Shown here: positions 8,823 through 20,500 of the stretch, piece after piece
Layout: each line of letters opens with the position of its first letter
Numbering within the stretch: the first letter of the stretch is position 1
Origin: Punctularia strigosozonata HHB-11173 SS5
Taxonomy: Eukaryota; Basidiomycota; Agaricomycetes; Corticiales; Punctulariaceae
Direction of reading: 5' to 3'
Assembly: GCF_000264995.1 (NCBI RefSeq)
Contig: NW_006767451.1
Span: 428,502-492,501, forward strand
DNA length: 64,000 bases
Notes under the pieces: model-generated
What the model saw: only the letters and a program-made list of their open reading frames with translations
Told to the model about the DNA's origin: nothing
The model's database searches: none
Translations under genes and position numbers: made by a program

Positions 8823-11693
8823 CTATCGCTTTTCCAACTCGATGTACAGATGCTTCCTCGTCAGAAGCGCCTTCGCCCCCGGAATGACGACGATGGTCTG
8901 CGTGTCGTCGATGATCATTGCCGGCCCCTCGACCTCATCCCCAATATCGAGTTTGTCGAGCTCGTACACAGGCGTATCGTCCACGCGGCCGGTGTCGAAG
9001 TACACGCTGTACGTCATCGCCGCCCGCGAGAGGTCAACGGGCTTGCGCGTGAGCTTTGCGACCTCGGCAAAGACGGACTCGCCGAGTGAGTCGAACGTCT
9101 TCCCGATGCCGCGGACCTATGAGGTGAACAACATTAGGCGACATTCGGGGACATGAAATAACCAGTCCTCGAACCTTGATATCGTCCACAATGATGCTCT
9201 TCGTTTCGAGGAGGAACCCAAACTCGTTCTTGTAAACCCTCTTGAACGCCGCCTCAAAGTCCTCGTTCCCATCGCCGTCCTTCTCCTCGGGAAGGATCAT
9301 CAATGCGGTGTCCGTCCCCTCGAACCGCATGTTCAGCATACGCTCTACCCTCACCCGCTTGCCGTCGAACCCCTGCTCCTTGAGCTCCGTGCGCACGCGA
9401 GACTCAATGGCATCCAAGCGACTCTTGAGCTGAGTTCTGGTTTGGGCGGAGTAGAATGCGGAGGACGGCTCTTGCACCTCAAATGCGCTGATATAGTCGT
9501 CAGTGAAGAGTCAATAGAGCAACAAGAGTGAGAGAGACCTCACCGATCGGCGAGCGCAAGGCCATAAGCGGAAAGGATGGAGCTGTATCGGTGGATAAGG
9601 ATAGTCTTGATTCCGAGCAGTTGTGCGATTTCGCAGGCGTGCTGGCCTCCTGCGCCGCCGAAGCTCGCCAGACTGCAAAACGGATACATATGAGCTCCAT
9701 GGTGCGCGAACCACGAAAGGGAGCTGACATATGCTTCGACGTCGCGAACCCTCTGGCCTCCGTCAGCGCACGTATAGGCCGGCACATCGTCTCATTCGCG
9801 ACCTTGATGAACCTACAAGGAGGGAAACGATACACGTGAGCAACGTACGAACAGCGACAAGACGTTCATGCGATGCATACCCGTATATGATCTCATCCAG
9901 CGAGAGCTTCTTCTCGTGCGTATCGTTGATCTCCTTCGCCACCTTCTCGAACGCAACCCGAGACGCCTCGACGTCCAAGCCCTCGCTTTCGCTCTTGCCA
10001 AAGATCTTCGGGAAGTAGTCCGGCACGAGCCTGCCCAGCATCAGGTTCGCGTCCGTCACTGCGAGCGGGCCGCCTTTCCTGCACGGGGCAGTCAGTTCCT
10101 AGGGTAAGGAGAGTAGAGGGGAAGCGAACCGGTAGCAGGCAGGGCCGGGCTCGGCTCCGGCGCTGTCCGGGCCGGCGAGGAAGAGGCCATTGCGGAAGGT
10201 TAGGCAGGACCCGCCACCGGCAGCGACGGTGTTGATGTCTAGCTGCGGGGACTGGATGGTGACGCCCGCGGTCGTGGTTTCGTACACGACCTCGTATCGG
10301 CCGTCGAAGCGCGACACGTCCGTCGAGGTGCCGCCGACATCCAGTCTTTTTCCTCCGATGAGTTCGATGGTACGGTTGCGCGTGTGTGAGGCGTCGCTCA
10401 CCCTATGATCGGATGCCTCTTGTCCTCGTCCCAGCTCGTCAGCGCGTACCCAACCACGCCGCCCGCGGGCCCGCTGAGGATGCTCTTCAATCCCGAGAAG
10501 TTCTTGAGATCGAGCAGGCCGCCGTCGCTGCCCATGAACTCAACCCGGGGGCTGACGAGCCGTCCGTCCTTGAGCTTCGCATCGAAGCCACTGAAGAAGC
10601 CGTCCAGGTATTGGCGCAGGATCGGCGTGAGGTACGCGTCCGCAGTGGAGGACACGCCGCGGGGGACCATCTTGATCATCGGAAGGAGTTGGGATGACGC
10701 GGAGACCTGCGTGAAGCCGACGGCGCGGGCGAGCTCTGCGATGCGTTCCTCGTGCACGGGGTAGGTGTAGGAGTGCACCAGGACGATGGCGAGGGAGCGG
10801 TACCCGTCGTCGTAAAGTCTCTGAAGGTCTGCTTTCACTGCGTCAAGATCTGCGACAGAGTGAGCACGACGGCTTAGGATATGATCTTTGATCATCACCT
10901 GGCTCCTTCATGATCCTTACAGCCTCGCCGGAGAGGCCCCTCACGACCTTTCCGGGCCCCTCAGCGTCCCCGACACCATCCCAACCCTTGCCGCGATACC
11001 CGCGCGTAATGTTCCCGTCGTCGTCGAACTGGACGGCATGCTCTTCCGCGTGCGGGTCCGACGTATAGCCAACAAGCGTGACGCGTTCGTCCACCTCGAG
11101 CACGGTGGAGTACAGCGGGGCTGGGCGGCGGATGTTGAGGTCGAAGATCTTGGGCCGGGACTGGTTCCCGATCAGGAGCAGGTCTTTGAAGCCCTTCGTG
11201 ATGAGCAGCGCGTGTTTCTGGCCTTTGCGTTCCAGCAGGGCGTTGGTAGCGACGGTGGTCGACAGCCGGATGTAATCTGTTGGGATGATGCCAGGTGATT
11301 GAGAAATGAATGAAGACCCGCATAGCGAATAGCACGTACCGATCTTGTCAGTGTTGAGTATGGCCCCTCGCTCGATTTTCTCCCCTGTCACGATCTCCAG
11401 TATGCGCCGGATGCCTTCGGTCGGCGCATCGTTGTAGTTGCCGGGATCTTGCGAGACTGCGTACCGTCGTTGAGACTGGTGTTTATACAACAGCGGACTA
11501 TCACCGACGTAGTTTCACGACGATGTCTTTCCTTTCTTCCGGATTTTCGGGGTCGGGATAGGACCTTTTGACCCAATGTTTTGAATGTTGACAATCCAGA
11601 AAACGCAATGTAAACTCACGCGTGGACGTCGCAGAACGTGCCTCCCCTGTCTGCACAGATCCTGATAGACTTGTCTGGAACAGCGATCGGCAT
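8823..11693 (-). CDS. OXP1: 5-oxoprolinase HyuA half (hydantoinase A family), multi-exon
   Basis: The minus-strand start at 11693 gives [20 protein letters not shown]; exons 11693-11620, 11564-11509 and from 11456 join with 55 and 52 bp introns. Further exons down to 8823 carry all marks of the HyuA part of 5-oxoprolinase: [29 protein letters not shown], the ATP-binding DVGGTSTD region, [24 protein letters not shown] and, near the end, [14 protein letters not shown]. The enzyme opens 5-oxoproline to glutamate in the glutathione cycle using ATP. Fungal OXP1 is usually about 1,280 residues with HyuA fused to HyuB. Here the frame stops (LYIELEKR, then TAG) just after HyuA, and no HyuB sequence follows. 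Either the gene is truncated or it is a stand-alone HyuA protein of roughly 780 residues. About nine introns are present. Confidence 0.85.
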
Positions 11694-12111
11694 CGTGCGC
11701 GGGTGTAAATATCAACTGTCAATGTTTAGCTTCGCGTGGAGGTTGACGATAACAGCCTAGTGGGCAGGATACGGCAGACGAGGTGTGCAACGGCCGCCAC
11801 TCCCCCTTGGGCGGTGTAAGTTCGAATTTATCGGGGTTCCGGGGACGTCTATGTAATCCGTCGGATGCCCGTAGGAACGATGGTCAGTGGAGGATGCCAT
11901 TCGTGCTCAAGATGAAGACGATGAAAGATCATGTCGTGCACATGACTCTGGCACAACCCTGCCGCCTCTTGGGTTGCTCTCTTGCCAGCAGTCCTGTTTC
12001 TCATAGCGGTCATTACTCACCGGCACCGGGCATCGGTACTCATTAGAACAGACGGGGACGAGCACGACACTGAGAAGGGGTTTTGTCAGCGCGCTTCACA
12101 AGGGTGAGTGC
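11694..12111. other. Intergenic region between 5-oxoprolinase and F-box copy
   Basis: It holds the promoters of the divergent flanking genes. I see no coding exon, RNA gene or repeat in it. Confidence 0.4.
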
Positions 12112-13236
12112 ATGCCATTCGCTTTACTCTCAGAACACGTTCATGAACAAGGAATATTTCAGATGACAGCACGTTCCCCGCCCTGTAAATGCTTTCGGAA
12201 CGCGCGTGTGGGTGCCCTCGTTCGCAGCGAAGACGACGCCTTGGAGGAGACGGTACAGTCCCTCGACCATCGCCTTGAGAGGGCCATGTTTGACATGCAC
12301 GAACTCCGCCGACGGAGGAATCTCCTCCTGCACGTTGTCCGGCTGCCTCCCGAGGTTCTCCTGACTATCTTCACCTTTCATCGGGACGGTGTTAGCGAGT
12401 CGGGCCCTGACTGGGTGGCGCTCGCCAGCACCCGTTTATGGGATACCCTGGACCTTAGTTTCCCGGAGCTCACGGTGGAGATGGCCCGGCGCGCGCGAAA
12501 TGCTCCTCTTCATACGTACTGCAAGGATCTCTTCCGACCGCAGACCGCTTCTCTTGACTCTCTAGACCCACATCGCATCCGTGGGGCTCTGCCTTCCGTC
12601 CTCTATCCTACCACTCGTACTCAGATGTCATCCAGGTCAACCGTCTCGCCTGCGCGAACTGTCGGTCGAATTGGATGCGTGTCGTGGTCAGCCGGGATCG
12701 TCCCTTGCCGACGTGCTCCCGGACGAATACCTGCGCCTCGAGTCCCTCTGCTTGGAAGATGGTTGGATACAATGGACTTCAACTCGGCTGCTCACCCCAT
12801 GCGCCTGCGCGAGCTGGTTCTCCGATTTTCGTTCACGGACGACCGAGTACGGCATCCGTTCTCCGACGTGATCTCCGTTCTGGATCGGCAGCCGGGTTTC
12901 ACGTCCCTGGATTCTAAGACAAGCGCTTCCTGGCCTACGACAACATCGAGAACTTGCAGCTCCTGTGGAGGCAAGAAACTATCCTGCACATTCTTTCCCG
13001 ATCTTTTGTTCAAGCTCTGGCAGTCGACGGGGATAGCGACGCGACGCCGATGTTCCCGAACATGCATGCCATCGTCCTGCAGGGCTATTCGAGATCGTTC
13101 GTCTACCGAGACTGAGAGTGTTGCGCCGCGTCGAGGAACCATGCCGAGGGCGAAGGCGAATCCAGGAGTGACCCAAGATTCCCCGTGCGTCCCCTCGGTC
13201 GATGGAGGGATTGACCCTCGTGACTGGTGTTCATAA
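12112..13236 (+). pseudogene. Frameshifted F-box family copy
   Basis: The 5' part (about 12160-12590) reads as the local F-box family: a reduced Cys motif (PPCKC), a basic linker, VVRLPPEVLLTIF, then DWVALASTRLWDTLDLSFPE. The segment HVCSRWRDVALSS present in both intact paralogues is missing. After about 12590 the homology moves to another frame (PSRLRELSVELDA, about 12640; EYLRLESLCLEDGWIQW, about 12730), then to a third (PMRLRELVLRF, about 12800). The single 374-codon frame that spans all this is therefore mostly read in the wrong frame in its second half. It is most likely a dead paralogue with two or more frameshifts and an internal deletion. Indel errors in the assembly are the alternative. 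Confidence 0.75.
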
Positions 13237-13324
13237 TCTGGGGTATTGATCGATGATACTTATGCACTTCTCTCCTCCGCAATGCTATGTATCCATGGTT
13301 GTACACTCTTGCGAACTCATCCGC

Positions 13325-13426
13325 GGTCGCGTGTTCTAATGGTTATGATTTCTGTCTCACATCGAGATGCAAGGGCATCCACGACATGCTCACAGAAGGT
13401 TCCCAGTTCGATCCTGGGCGCGACCA
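13325..13426 (+). tRNA. tRNA-Val (anticodon CAC) with 29 bp intron
   Basis: The acceptor strands GGTCGCG (13325-13331) and CGCGACC (13419-13425) pair fully, followed by discriminator A. The T arm CCCAG-TTCGATC-CTGGG is perfect. The anticodon stem TCTGT (13351-13355) pairs with ACAGA (13392-13396). The loop reads C-T-CAC-A before the intron, so the anticodon is CAC at 13358-13360. The intron runs 13362-13390, directly after position 37 as in nuclear tRNAs. The exons total 73 bases and closely match the layout of yeast tRNA-Val. One D-stem pair is T-T. A TTTT run at 13431-13434 fits a Pol III terminator. Confidence 0.9.
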
Positions 13427-13686
13427 TCTATTTTGATTCAACCATATGTTGCTACCGGTAACCGCACATAACCATGTTTTATCGGGCTGAAGGATCGATG
13501 AGAGGTAATACGCTCGAAGACGCGGGAGCTGTCCTAGATAAGATTACGCACGTGGCAATTCACACGCTCCATCGTAAGCGAGAGTAGATGAGACGCGCGT
13601 ATCCAGCCCGCATTTTCCGTTGACTCTTGAGCACAACCTTGGCACGACCCACATCTACCAACCAAAATACTCAGTTGCAAGATATC
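13427..13686. promoter_or_regulatory. 5' region of the p47/Shp1 gene
   Basis: This 260 bp spacer lies between the tRNA and the ATG at 13687. No TATA box or coding exon is evident. It would also be where exons for a UBA domain should lie if the next gene had one; none was found. Confidence 0.35.
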
Positions 13687-15268
13687 ATGTCGCGGAGGAT
13701 AGGACGTATCGGTGACTGGAACAACTCCTCTCCGGGATCTTCCAACAACAAGTACGTCCAGACGCGGCTCTCGTCAATACATCTCTGCTGAACTGCGTTG
13801 TTACAGCTCGCGACAATCGTCCAGAGGACCGAGGATTGCTACACTGCGCGACGCTACCTCTGGATCTGGGAGTGGATCGGCGTTCGGAGGCGGTGGCTTC
13901 GGCGGGCACGACGACGATGACGAAGACGACGGCCACGGCCATGACCACAGCCACGGCGACGTGCCCGAGCACGATGAGGGCGAGAGCTGGTATGCTGGTG
14001 GTGAGCGGAGCGGGATCAGCGTCGAGAACCCGGATCGGGACCGGATGAGGAACATCCCCGGGGGCGACGTCGTACGCGATCTGCTTAGGCGCGCGGCCGA
14101 GTGAGTCTCTCCCCCCCTTGCCCGAAGAAGGTCGATTCGATGTGGACGCTTATGATGGTTACCTGTAGGGCAGGCCCACCGCCTGATCTTGAGCCTCGAA
14201 GCGGGAGCGGCAGGAGTGCTTTCTTCGGAGGCGGGCATACACTGGGATCCGATGAAGTGGATAGCACCTACGTGCCGGACCCGGATGCCCCAGCTCAGGC
14301 AGAAGGTACATGTTTCGACTTTGGTGCGCGACGTGAAGACCGTTCTGACATGGTATTTTCGATTGTATCAGATGACGAACCTCTGGCCATCCGTCACATC
14401 GTGTTCTGGCGAGAAGGATTCACGGTCGAGAATGGTCCGCTCATGCGATACGACGATCCCGCTAACGCGCAAGTTTTGAACGAGCTCAACTCGGGGTAAG
14501 CCTAGCCTTTCCCTCCTTCTGCTATTACGTGCTGATCCATCATCTATGTAGACGTGCGCCGCCGACTATACTCGGAGTTCAACCCGGACAACCCGTCGAG
14601 CTGCGCGTCGAACGACGGCTGCACGACGAATACGTGCCTCCCCCCAAGACGCCCGTCACCGCCTTCGCCGGCTCTGGAAACAGGCTCGGCAGCCCCATCC
14701 CCGCATTCACAGGTAAAGCTCTTTCGCCTTACTTGTTGAGTTGCGGAACTCATCACGAGCTGTCTAAGGTCCGGGCTCGAATCGTCCGTCCATGCCGGGT
14801 GGATTTCCTGCCGCCAGCTCGAGCTCGAGGGCAAGTGCAAGCGTGAGCTCGAGTGCAAGGCCGGATCGGGAGAGCATCAGTACGCGGTTCGAGGTCGACC
14901 AGACGAAGCCGACGACGAGCGTGCAGATCCGACTCGCGGACGGTACCAGGTTCGTTCACCGCCCTTCATATAAGCCTCGGCGTGTCCCTCATTGTTGTAC
15001 TCTACCCGATGCACAGGATGGTCGCGCGTATGAACTTGACGCATACCGTTGGGGACATCAGGAATTTCATCAATGCGTACGTGTCCTACCTATCTGGTTC
15101 TATGGACAGCTGAATGAACACTACTCGTGTGTCAGGTCACGTCCGGAAAACAACACGCGCGCTTATACGATCCAAACCACGTTCCCGGCGAAAGTGCTCG
15201 AGGACGATTCGCAGACCATCGAAGCTGCCGGACTGGTCAACAGCGTCGTCGTCCAAAGGTGGGCGTGA
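13687..15268 (+). CDS. SHP1: p47/Shp1 family Cdc48 cofactor (SEP and UBX domains)
   Basis: Exons run from 13687 to a TGA at 15266-15268, with at least six short introns. The N-terminus has [11 protein letters not shown] and a PRIATLRD element, then a Gly/His/Asp-rich linker ([16 protein letters not shown]), the [15 protein letters not shown] motif and [16 protein letters not shown]. The SEP domain follows ([29 protein letters not shown]), then a Ser-rich linker and a C-terminal UBX domain ([13 protein letters not shown], ending in VVVQRWA). This family adapts the AAA ATPase Cdc48/p97 to membrane fusion, phosphatase regulation and protein degradation. Shp1 and p47 normally start with a UBA domain; none is seen before or after the chosen ATG, so this copy may be UBA-less or the 5' exons may be unrecognised. 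It is convergent with NSE3, 186 bp apart. Confidence 0.85.
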
Positions 15269-15454
15269 CCTCTTGCCACTGGATCGTTTGTAACAAAACC
15301 CATGAATAAATGCATGTCTACTGTGCTGCGTACGCAAGCGATTATAAAGTGTACAGTAGCTGTATAAAGAAAATGTGAACTTGGCATACACTTATTCGGA
15401 TCATATAGATCCAAGCAACGCCCTGGGCTGGTCATCATCGGCGCACGACACAGT

Positions 15455-16992
15455 CTACTTGACGTCAGACAGCGTGCCCCCAGCAGCGCGCTCGATGCCC
15501 TTGTAGACCGCCTCAATTTTATTCTTGGCCTGAGTTTCCTTGCGCCGGCCTTGGGTGGCGGCGCCTTCGTCTTGCTCCTCGTCTTCATCGCCTGTCACGT
15601 TGACATTTCACCGTCAGGCAATAAGGCGACAGGGCTCGTGGAAGACAGGCGTACCGTCCCGCGTTCGCTCGACCATGAACGCGGCGACGAACTGGCCTAT
15701 GCCGCGTTCGCCCACCTCGCTTTGTGCGCGCGGACCCCAACGCCATTCGTACGTCGCGCTGCCGTCTTCTTGTTGTTGCGACGGCCGGCCGCGTTTCCCA
15801 CCTGAGACACGATATGGGCACATGAGTCCCGCAACTAACGGAAGGATGCGGGGGAGGACCTTCACCTTGACTTTTTGCGTCGCCCGTCTTCTGCTTGTCC
15901 AGATAGCCCTGGCGCACGCACTGCCTGAGGAAGTCGTCCACAGGGAGATCGTGGTGCGTGCTCGTCGCGGTGAGCTCAATGCGGTCGTTGTTGTTGGACG
16001 ATAAGCGGAGGCGTTTGAGCTGCGTTCGGAGGTCCACTATGTGTGCGCGATGTCTCCAGGGTTAGTCGTGGTCTCGGTGTCGGAATGGTGGGCGTAACGT
16101 ACTGTCGTTCATGATACGACCGTTGACGAGGATCAGCGCGAGCACGACGTAGAGCACGCCGACCGCGCCGAGCTGGTCCGAGCTGTTCCACGCAATCACA
16201 CTCCCGTTATTCCGCGGGACGATGTCGTCGTCGTCTTCATCATCGTCATCGGGCAAAGCGGCGATTTCTTCTTCTATGATCTTCTCGTCTGCAATGGACG
16301 CGTGCTCGATGATCGTGGGGTGTAAGGTCGAGCGCAGAATGTAGGTCTTAGATCCGGTAGCGGCACCTAGGGGCAAGGCGTTTCTAGTTCGCTTGCAGAC
16401 CACGCTAGATATGACAAATGGGCTGACCTCTTTTGCGAACACCCGTGGCTTGTACGTCGTTTCCTTCACCCTCTTCGCCATCGGCGTTGGCAGCTGCACG
16501 CGAACGCAGCTCGACCATCTCCATGCCAAAAATGTTCTGCAGCTTCGACTGAGCGAGGTGGAATACCGCATTGAATGTGCGCGATCGCGATCCCAGCACT
16601 GTAAGTATAACATATCCATGATCTCCATTCCTGAACTCGAGAAAAGATTCCACTGACCCCTTTTGTTGATGTCGTCCCTACGAAGCGGTATGCGCTTCTG
16701 CTCGCTGAACAACGCGAGCCTCACGAGGTCATCTGCGCGTCGTTCCAATTCCTATCGCGCGTAATCAGACTTCCACGAGCATGTGAGCGATTTAGCAGAG
16801 CGAACTCGCGTTTCCTCCTCCTAGATCCGCGTCCAGGTCGTCCTCCGCGTCGTCCTGGGTGCCGTTAGGGGCTACGTCGTCGTCCATGTCTTCGTCTTCC
16901 TCATCCCTTCGGCTGGCACGGCGTTGTGTGCCTCGGGGTTGGGTCTGGGACGGCTGAGTGGCGCGCTGTGAGCGTGATGTCCGACCGGGCAT
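15455..16992 (-). CDS. NSE3: NSE3 (MAGE domain), subunit of the SMC5/6 complex
   Basis: On the minus strand the gene starts at 16992 (MPGRTSRSQRATQPS) and ends with a TAG at 15455-15457 (GGTLSDVK). A low-complexity acidic N-terminus (RRDEEDEDMDDDV) leads into the MAGE homology domain: ADDLVRLALFSEQKRIPLRRDDI, then FGMEMVELRSRA, SSDQLGAVGVLYVVLALILV and HHDLPVDDFLRQCVRQGYLDK, ending near YEWRWGPRAQSEVG. This order is the tandem winged-helix layout of MAGE/NSE3 proteins. NSE3 works with NSE1 and NSE4 in the nuclear SMC5/6 complex in DNA repair and replication fork stability. An acidic insert (DDDDEDDDD) lies in the loop before the second winged helix. There are about five introns. The gene looks intact. 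Confidence 0.85.
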
Positions 16993-17504
16993 TAGTAGAA
17001 CTTGAAGACGAACGCGAGTCGCGAAGGAGGTGAATAAATCACAAGCACGTGGAAGATCTTTGCGACCTTGGCACGACGCGTCCACCACCACCATCACCTG
17101 CAGCTGCAGCCTGAGCTAGTGATGTGTCGCATTGGTAGACCATTGTCATTTCCTGAAATTCAACCTTCATTTCGCAAGCTGCAGTTGGTCAGGGCCGTGG
17201 CGACGTCTGCGCTGCAAACTCTTCGTTCGACTAAGACCTTTGTGACGCTCGAGAGGAAAAGTGATATGAATACTGAATATCATAGGGTGACTAATCGGTG
17301 CAGCACACGGGGGGAATGAAGGAGTGCGCAACTACAGCTTCTGAAGGACGTGTTCCCGGTCATGTTCATCTTTTCATCGCGTACGTGCTATCTCAACTTA
17401 TTGTTTATAAGCAACATCAGCTCATGCGTCGTTGAAGCTACGTATCCTGAATGCATCGTCCTCTGAACCTTGGTCAAGATCCAACGCTCTGCTGTGGTCG
17501 TCAT
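16993..17504. other. Intergenic region between NSE3 and the sacsin-like gene
   Basis: It contains the NSE3 promoter and the 3' flank of the sacsin-like gene, both transcribed leftward. A CACCAC run (17080-17096) is the only simple repeat. No exon was found. Confidence 0.4.
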
Positions 17505-20500
17505 TCAAACTCCCAAGGATCGAAGTTCGCGTGCGTTTTTCTCGGCGAAGTTGACGCAAGCGTTCGCAAGCAATGCTGGAACCGGTTCACCCATGCTGGA
17601 GTAACGGCATTCGTCACCGAGTTGTCGCACTACAAAGACCTCGTGAGTGATTCAATTAGCGAGCATGTCGAGCAGTATCGAACGCACGGTCTCGGTAGGT
17701 TTTAGGAGTAATCTTCGCGATCAGAAGCTGCTGGACGTCGATGTTGAGTCCGTTCAGCCCCCAGGTCACCGCCAGCCTCAGCAGTTCGATAAGATCGTCC
17801 TCGTTGTCGAGTTCGTTGGTGATCATGCCTTCATAAATGTAACCTAGGGGATCGTGACGTTGGTATGTCAGACAGGTATCGTGCCAATCGGCTTTGACGA
17901 AGATGAGCGTACTCAATGCGTGGCGTACAATATTCTGTCGATACTCTGCCACGGAGATGGCACTTTCTTGCGACTCCGCGACACCTGACGCGAACAAAGT
18001 TTTGAAGTACTCACTGCTCGCTGCCAACACCACGCGATGGGCGTCGAAGACGGCATCTTCGGCCCAAATCGTCACGTCAACGAACTTCTTCTGGTCGCGG
18101 AAATAGCGTAATGCACATCTCCAGATGTTCAACGCCTCCTCGGCGGAAGACCGAGGGACTTCCGGACGGTCAGCAGCCTGAATCTCGTGTCCTCCACCGG
18201 CGAGGATAAGCTTCCTGTACTGCTGCAGGAACCCGCGTACCGCCCTTCTGCGATCTTCGTCGGGTGCGTTGAAAATCAGCTGCTCTGCGGAGTCCCACTG
18301 CCAGCACTCTGTTCTTGGATCGTCCACATTCAAGAACAATGGCTCTGTATGAAAATCAAGTAGGTGATCCCCGGCCTCCACGTTCCGTTCTTCCAACCAT
18401 TGGTAGGTCTGGGTGATATCGCCGAGAAGTTCCAGAGTCGGAGCCTGATCGCTGGCTATACGCGCGAGAGCCTTTAGGTGATGTACCTTATACGCAAGTG
18501 AGTCCGACGTAAAAATGGAAAGTGTGACACTCACCACCTCTCGGACAGAGGGGACTCCGAACGATGGGCGAGCAATCAGCAGCCTGTCAAGCCCGTTTTC
18601 CGGTCTCGTAGGCAAGGCACGCTGTGTCCATCCGATCGCTTCGTGCTCCGGCCGCAATGTTTCGGAAGGCGAAACCAGGAAAGGCAGTTCCTTGACGTAG
18701 CCGCTCAAGGGAAACGCGTGCCTCGTACTTCGTGACTGTGATCTCGGAATGAAGCGAAGATCGTCTAATCGGTTCCATGCCCAAGCGTTGCTAGCAGGTA
18801 TGAGAAGCGGCAGCCGATCAGCGAAATACTGGAAAACGTGGGCAGCGGCGCCTTCCTCCCCGCTGCTATCGTGGATTGCCTGTGCGCATTCCCTGAAGTT
18901 ATCGATGTCCACGTTCATGCGCAATCCATATTTCTTCAACCCGGCCTCCAAATGACGAAGGGCCGGGTGTATGAGGCGCTGCGGCTGCTCGGCAAGTGCT
19001 GCCACGTACAATGGCTCAGAACGGGCGAAAAGGTCCTGGGCGTCTCTCATACGACGACAAGAGTCCGGTACGCAGATGCTCTTCGACCAGCTCTCGTCAT
19101 TGTTGATGAAAAACTTCAGTACCGGTATCAAAAGAGGCAAATCGGCCTCCGAGACCGTCGTGGTATTTGTAAGATCAAGGCGGTTCCAGAGCTGCCGAGG
19201 TTTGAGCGGTTCAAGCTGTAGCCGGCTCAGGGTTGAGCTGAACTCGACAATGGTGTGGCCGTGGCGCAAGAAGGGTTCGAACGTCGCGAGGGTATACCCG
19301 GCCGCTAGCATCTCCACGTCCGATGCGGGAACAAGGCGGGGGTGCATTTCACCTCTGCGGATGACGGGCCATACGGGAAGATATTTTGCAACTCCGAGGT
19401 AGGAGGAGACATGCACAGTCTCGAGCAACCATGTTCTGATCTGTCTCGCTAAAGCATTGCTCGAGGTATCATTCAGCTGTGCGAAGTAACCAATAATGTC
19501 CCGCCCGGAAGATTTGACTGACGTCAGGAAATCCAGTACTCGTCGCGTGCTGAAGGCGTCAAGCCGTAACTGAGCTTGCAGGGAGCTGCGTAGGGAGCCG
19601 ACGGGAACGAAGATGGCGCCGAGATGCTTCAGGTACCTAATGATCTCTGAAAACCGTGCGTGTTCAGACGGTTCGGGGAATACGTCGACACCTGAACATC
19701 GCGCGATGGACAGGTATTGACGCAATCCTCTGGAGGTCGAAGTCGTCCGAACTAATGTCACTTCCTTAATCGCGGCGTAGTCGACTTTGAGCTGACTTAG
19801 CTCTTTACACAGAGCATCAACGCGAATTTCATTCGCAGACGATAATTCGCATGAAACGCGACCGGAATAATGTTGTTGAATCAATTCTGCGACTTCAGCA
19901 CTGCCTAAAGCTCTGACGTTCAAGTCAGGGTGCTTAAGCAAGTGATTCCCCGCCAAGCTTGGCTCTAGGATCCGCGTAGTGGTAGGGAACAGACGCTCTA
20001 GAAGCACGGTCTCCTGATCTGTGCACCAGATATATGGATAATGGCCTTCATAACGACCGATCGTGGCCAGGCCTCCTATAGGATTCCTGAGTGGAAGGAT
20101 CGGCACATCAAGGATGGACGATAATCCTTCCTTCAGTAGGAATTGGATCAGGGCGTTGAGATGGCGGATAGTGAGTTGCTGAGTCCGGTATGCAGAGGCG
20201 AAGAAGTCGCTGTGGCTCAAGATGGAATCACGAAGAAATGCTGGATCAATTGCGACACAGATCCCTCCTGCAATCAATTTGTCCATAGCTGACATTCGAA
20301 TGCTGACGACGTTGTGAGGTCTCAGCATACACACAACCGCGGCAACCATCGGCATAACACCATGCAGCAATATCACATTCTGGGCAGATATGTGCCTTCC
20401 AAGCAGGTCGACGAAAGGGGTTCGATTGGGCGTGGCGATGTGACGTGAATATAGGGCATCAACTATCATTGGTTGCATGGATCCTGAACCTCCGTTGCGT

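Noticed and set aside
12112-13236. Intact 374-residue F-box protein
   Set aside because: Family similarity leaves this frame after about 12590 and continues in others, so the long frame is accidental.
13325-13426. Reading of the tRNA as Glu (CTC)
   Set aside because: It would give a weaker anticodon stem and a wrong base 32; the Val (CAC) reading gives five full pairs and canonical spacing.
17068-17319. Plus-strand frame with a His run
   Set aside because: The His run comes from a CACCAC simple repeat; nothing else supports a gene.
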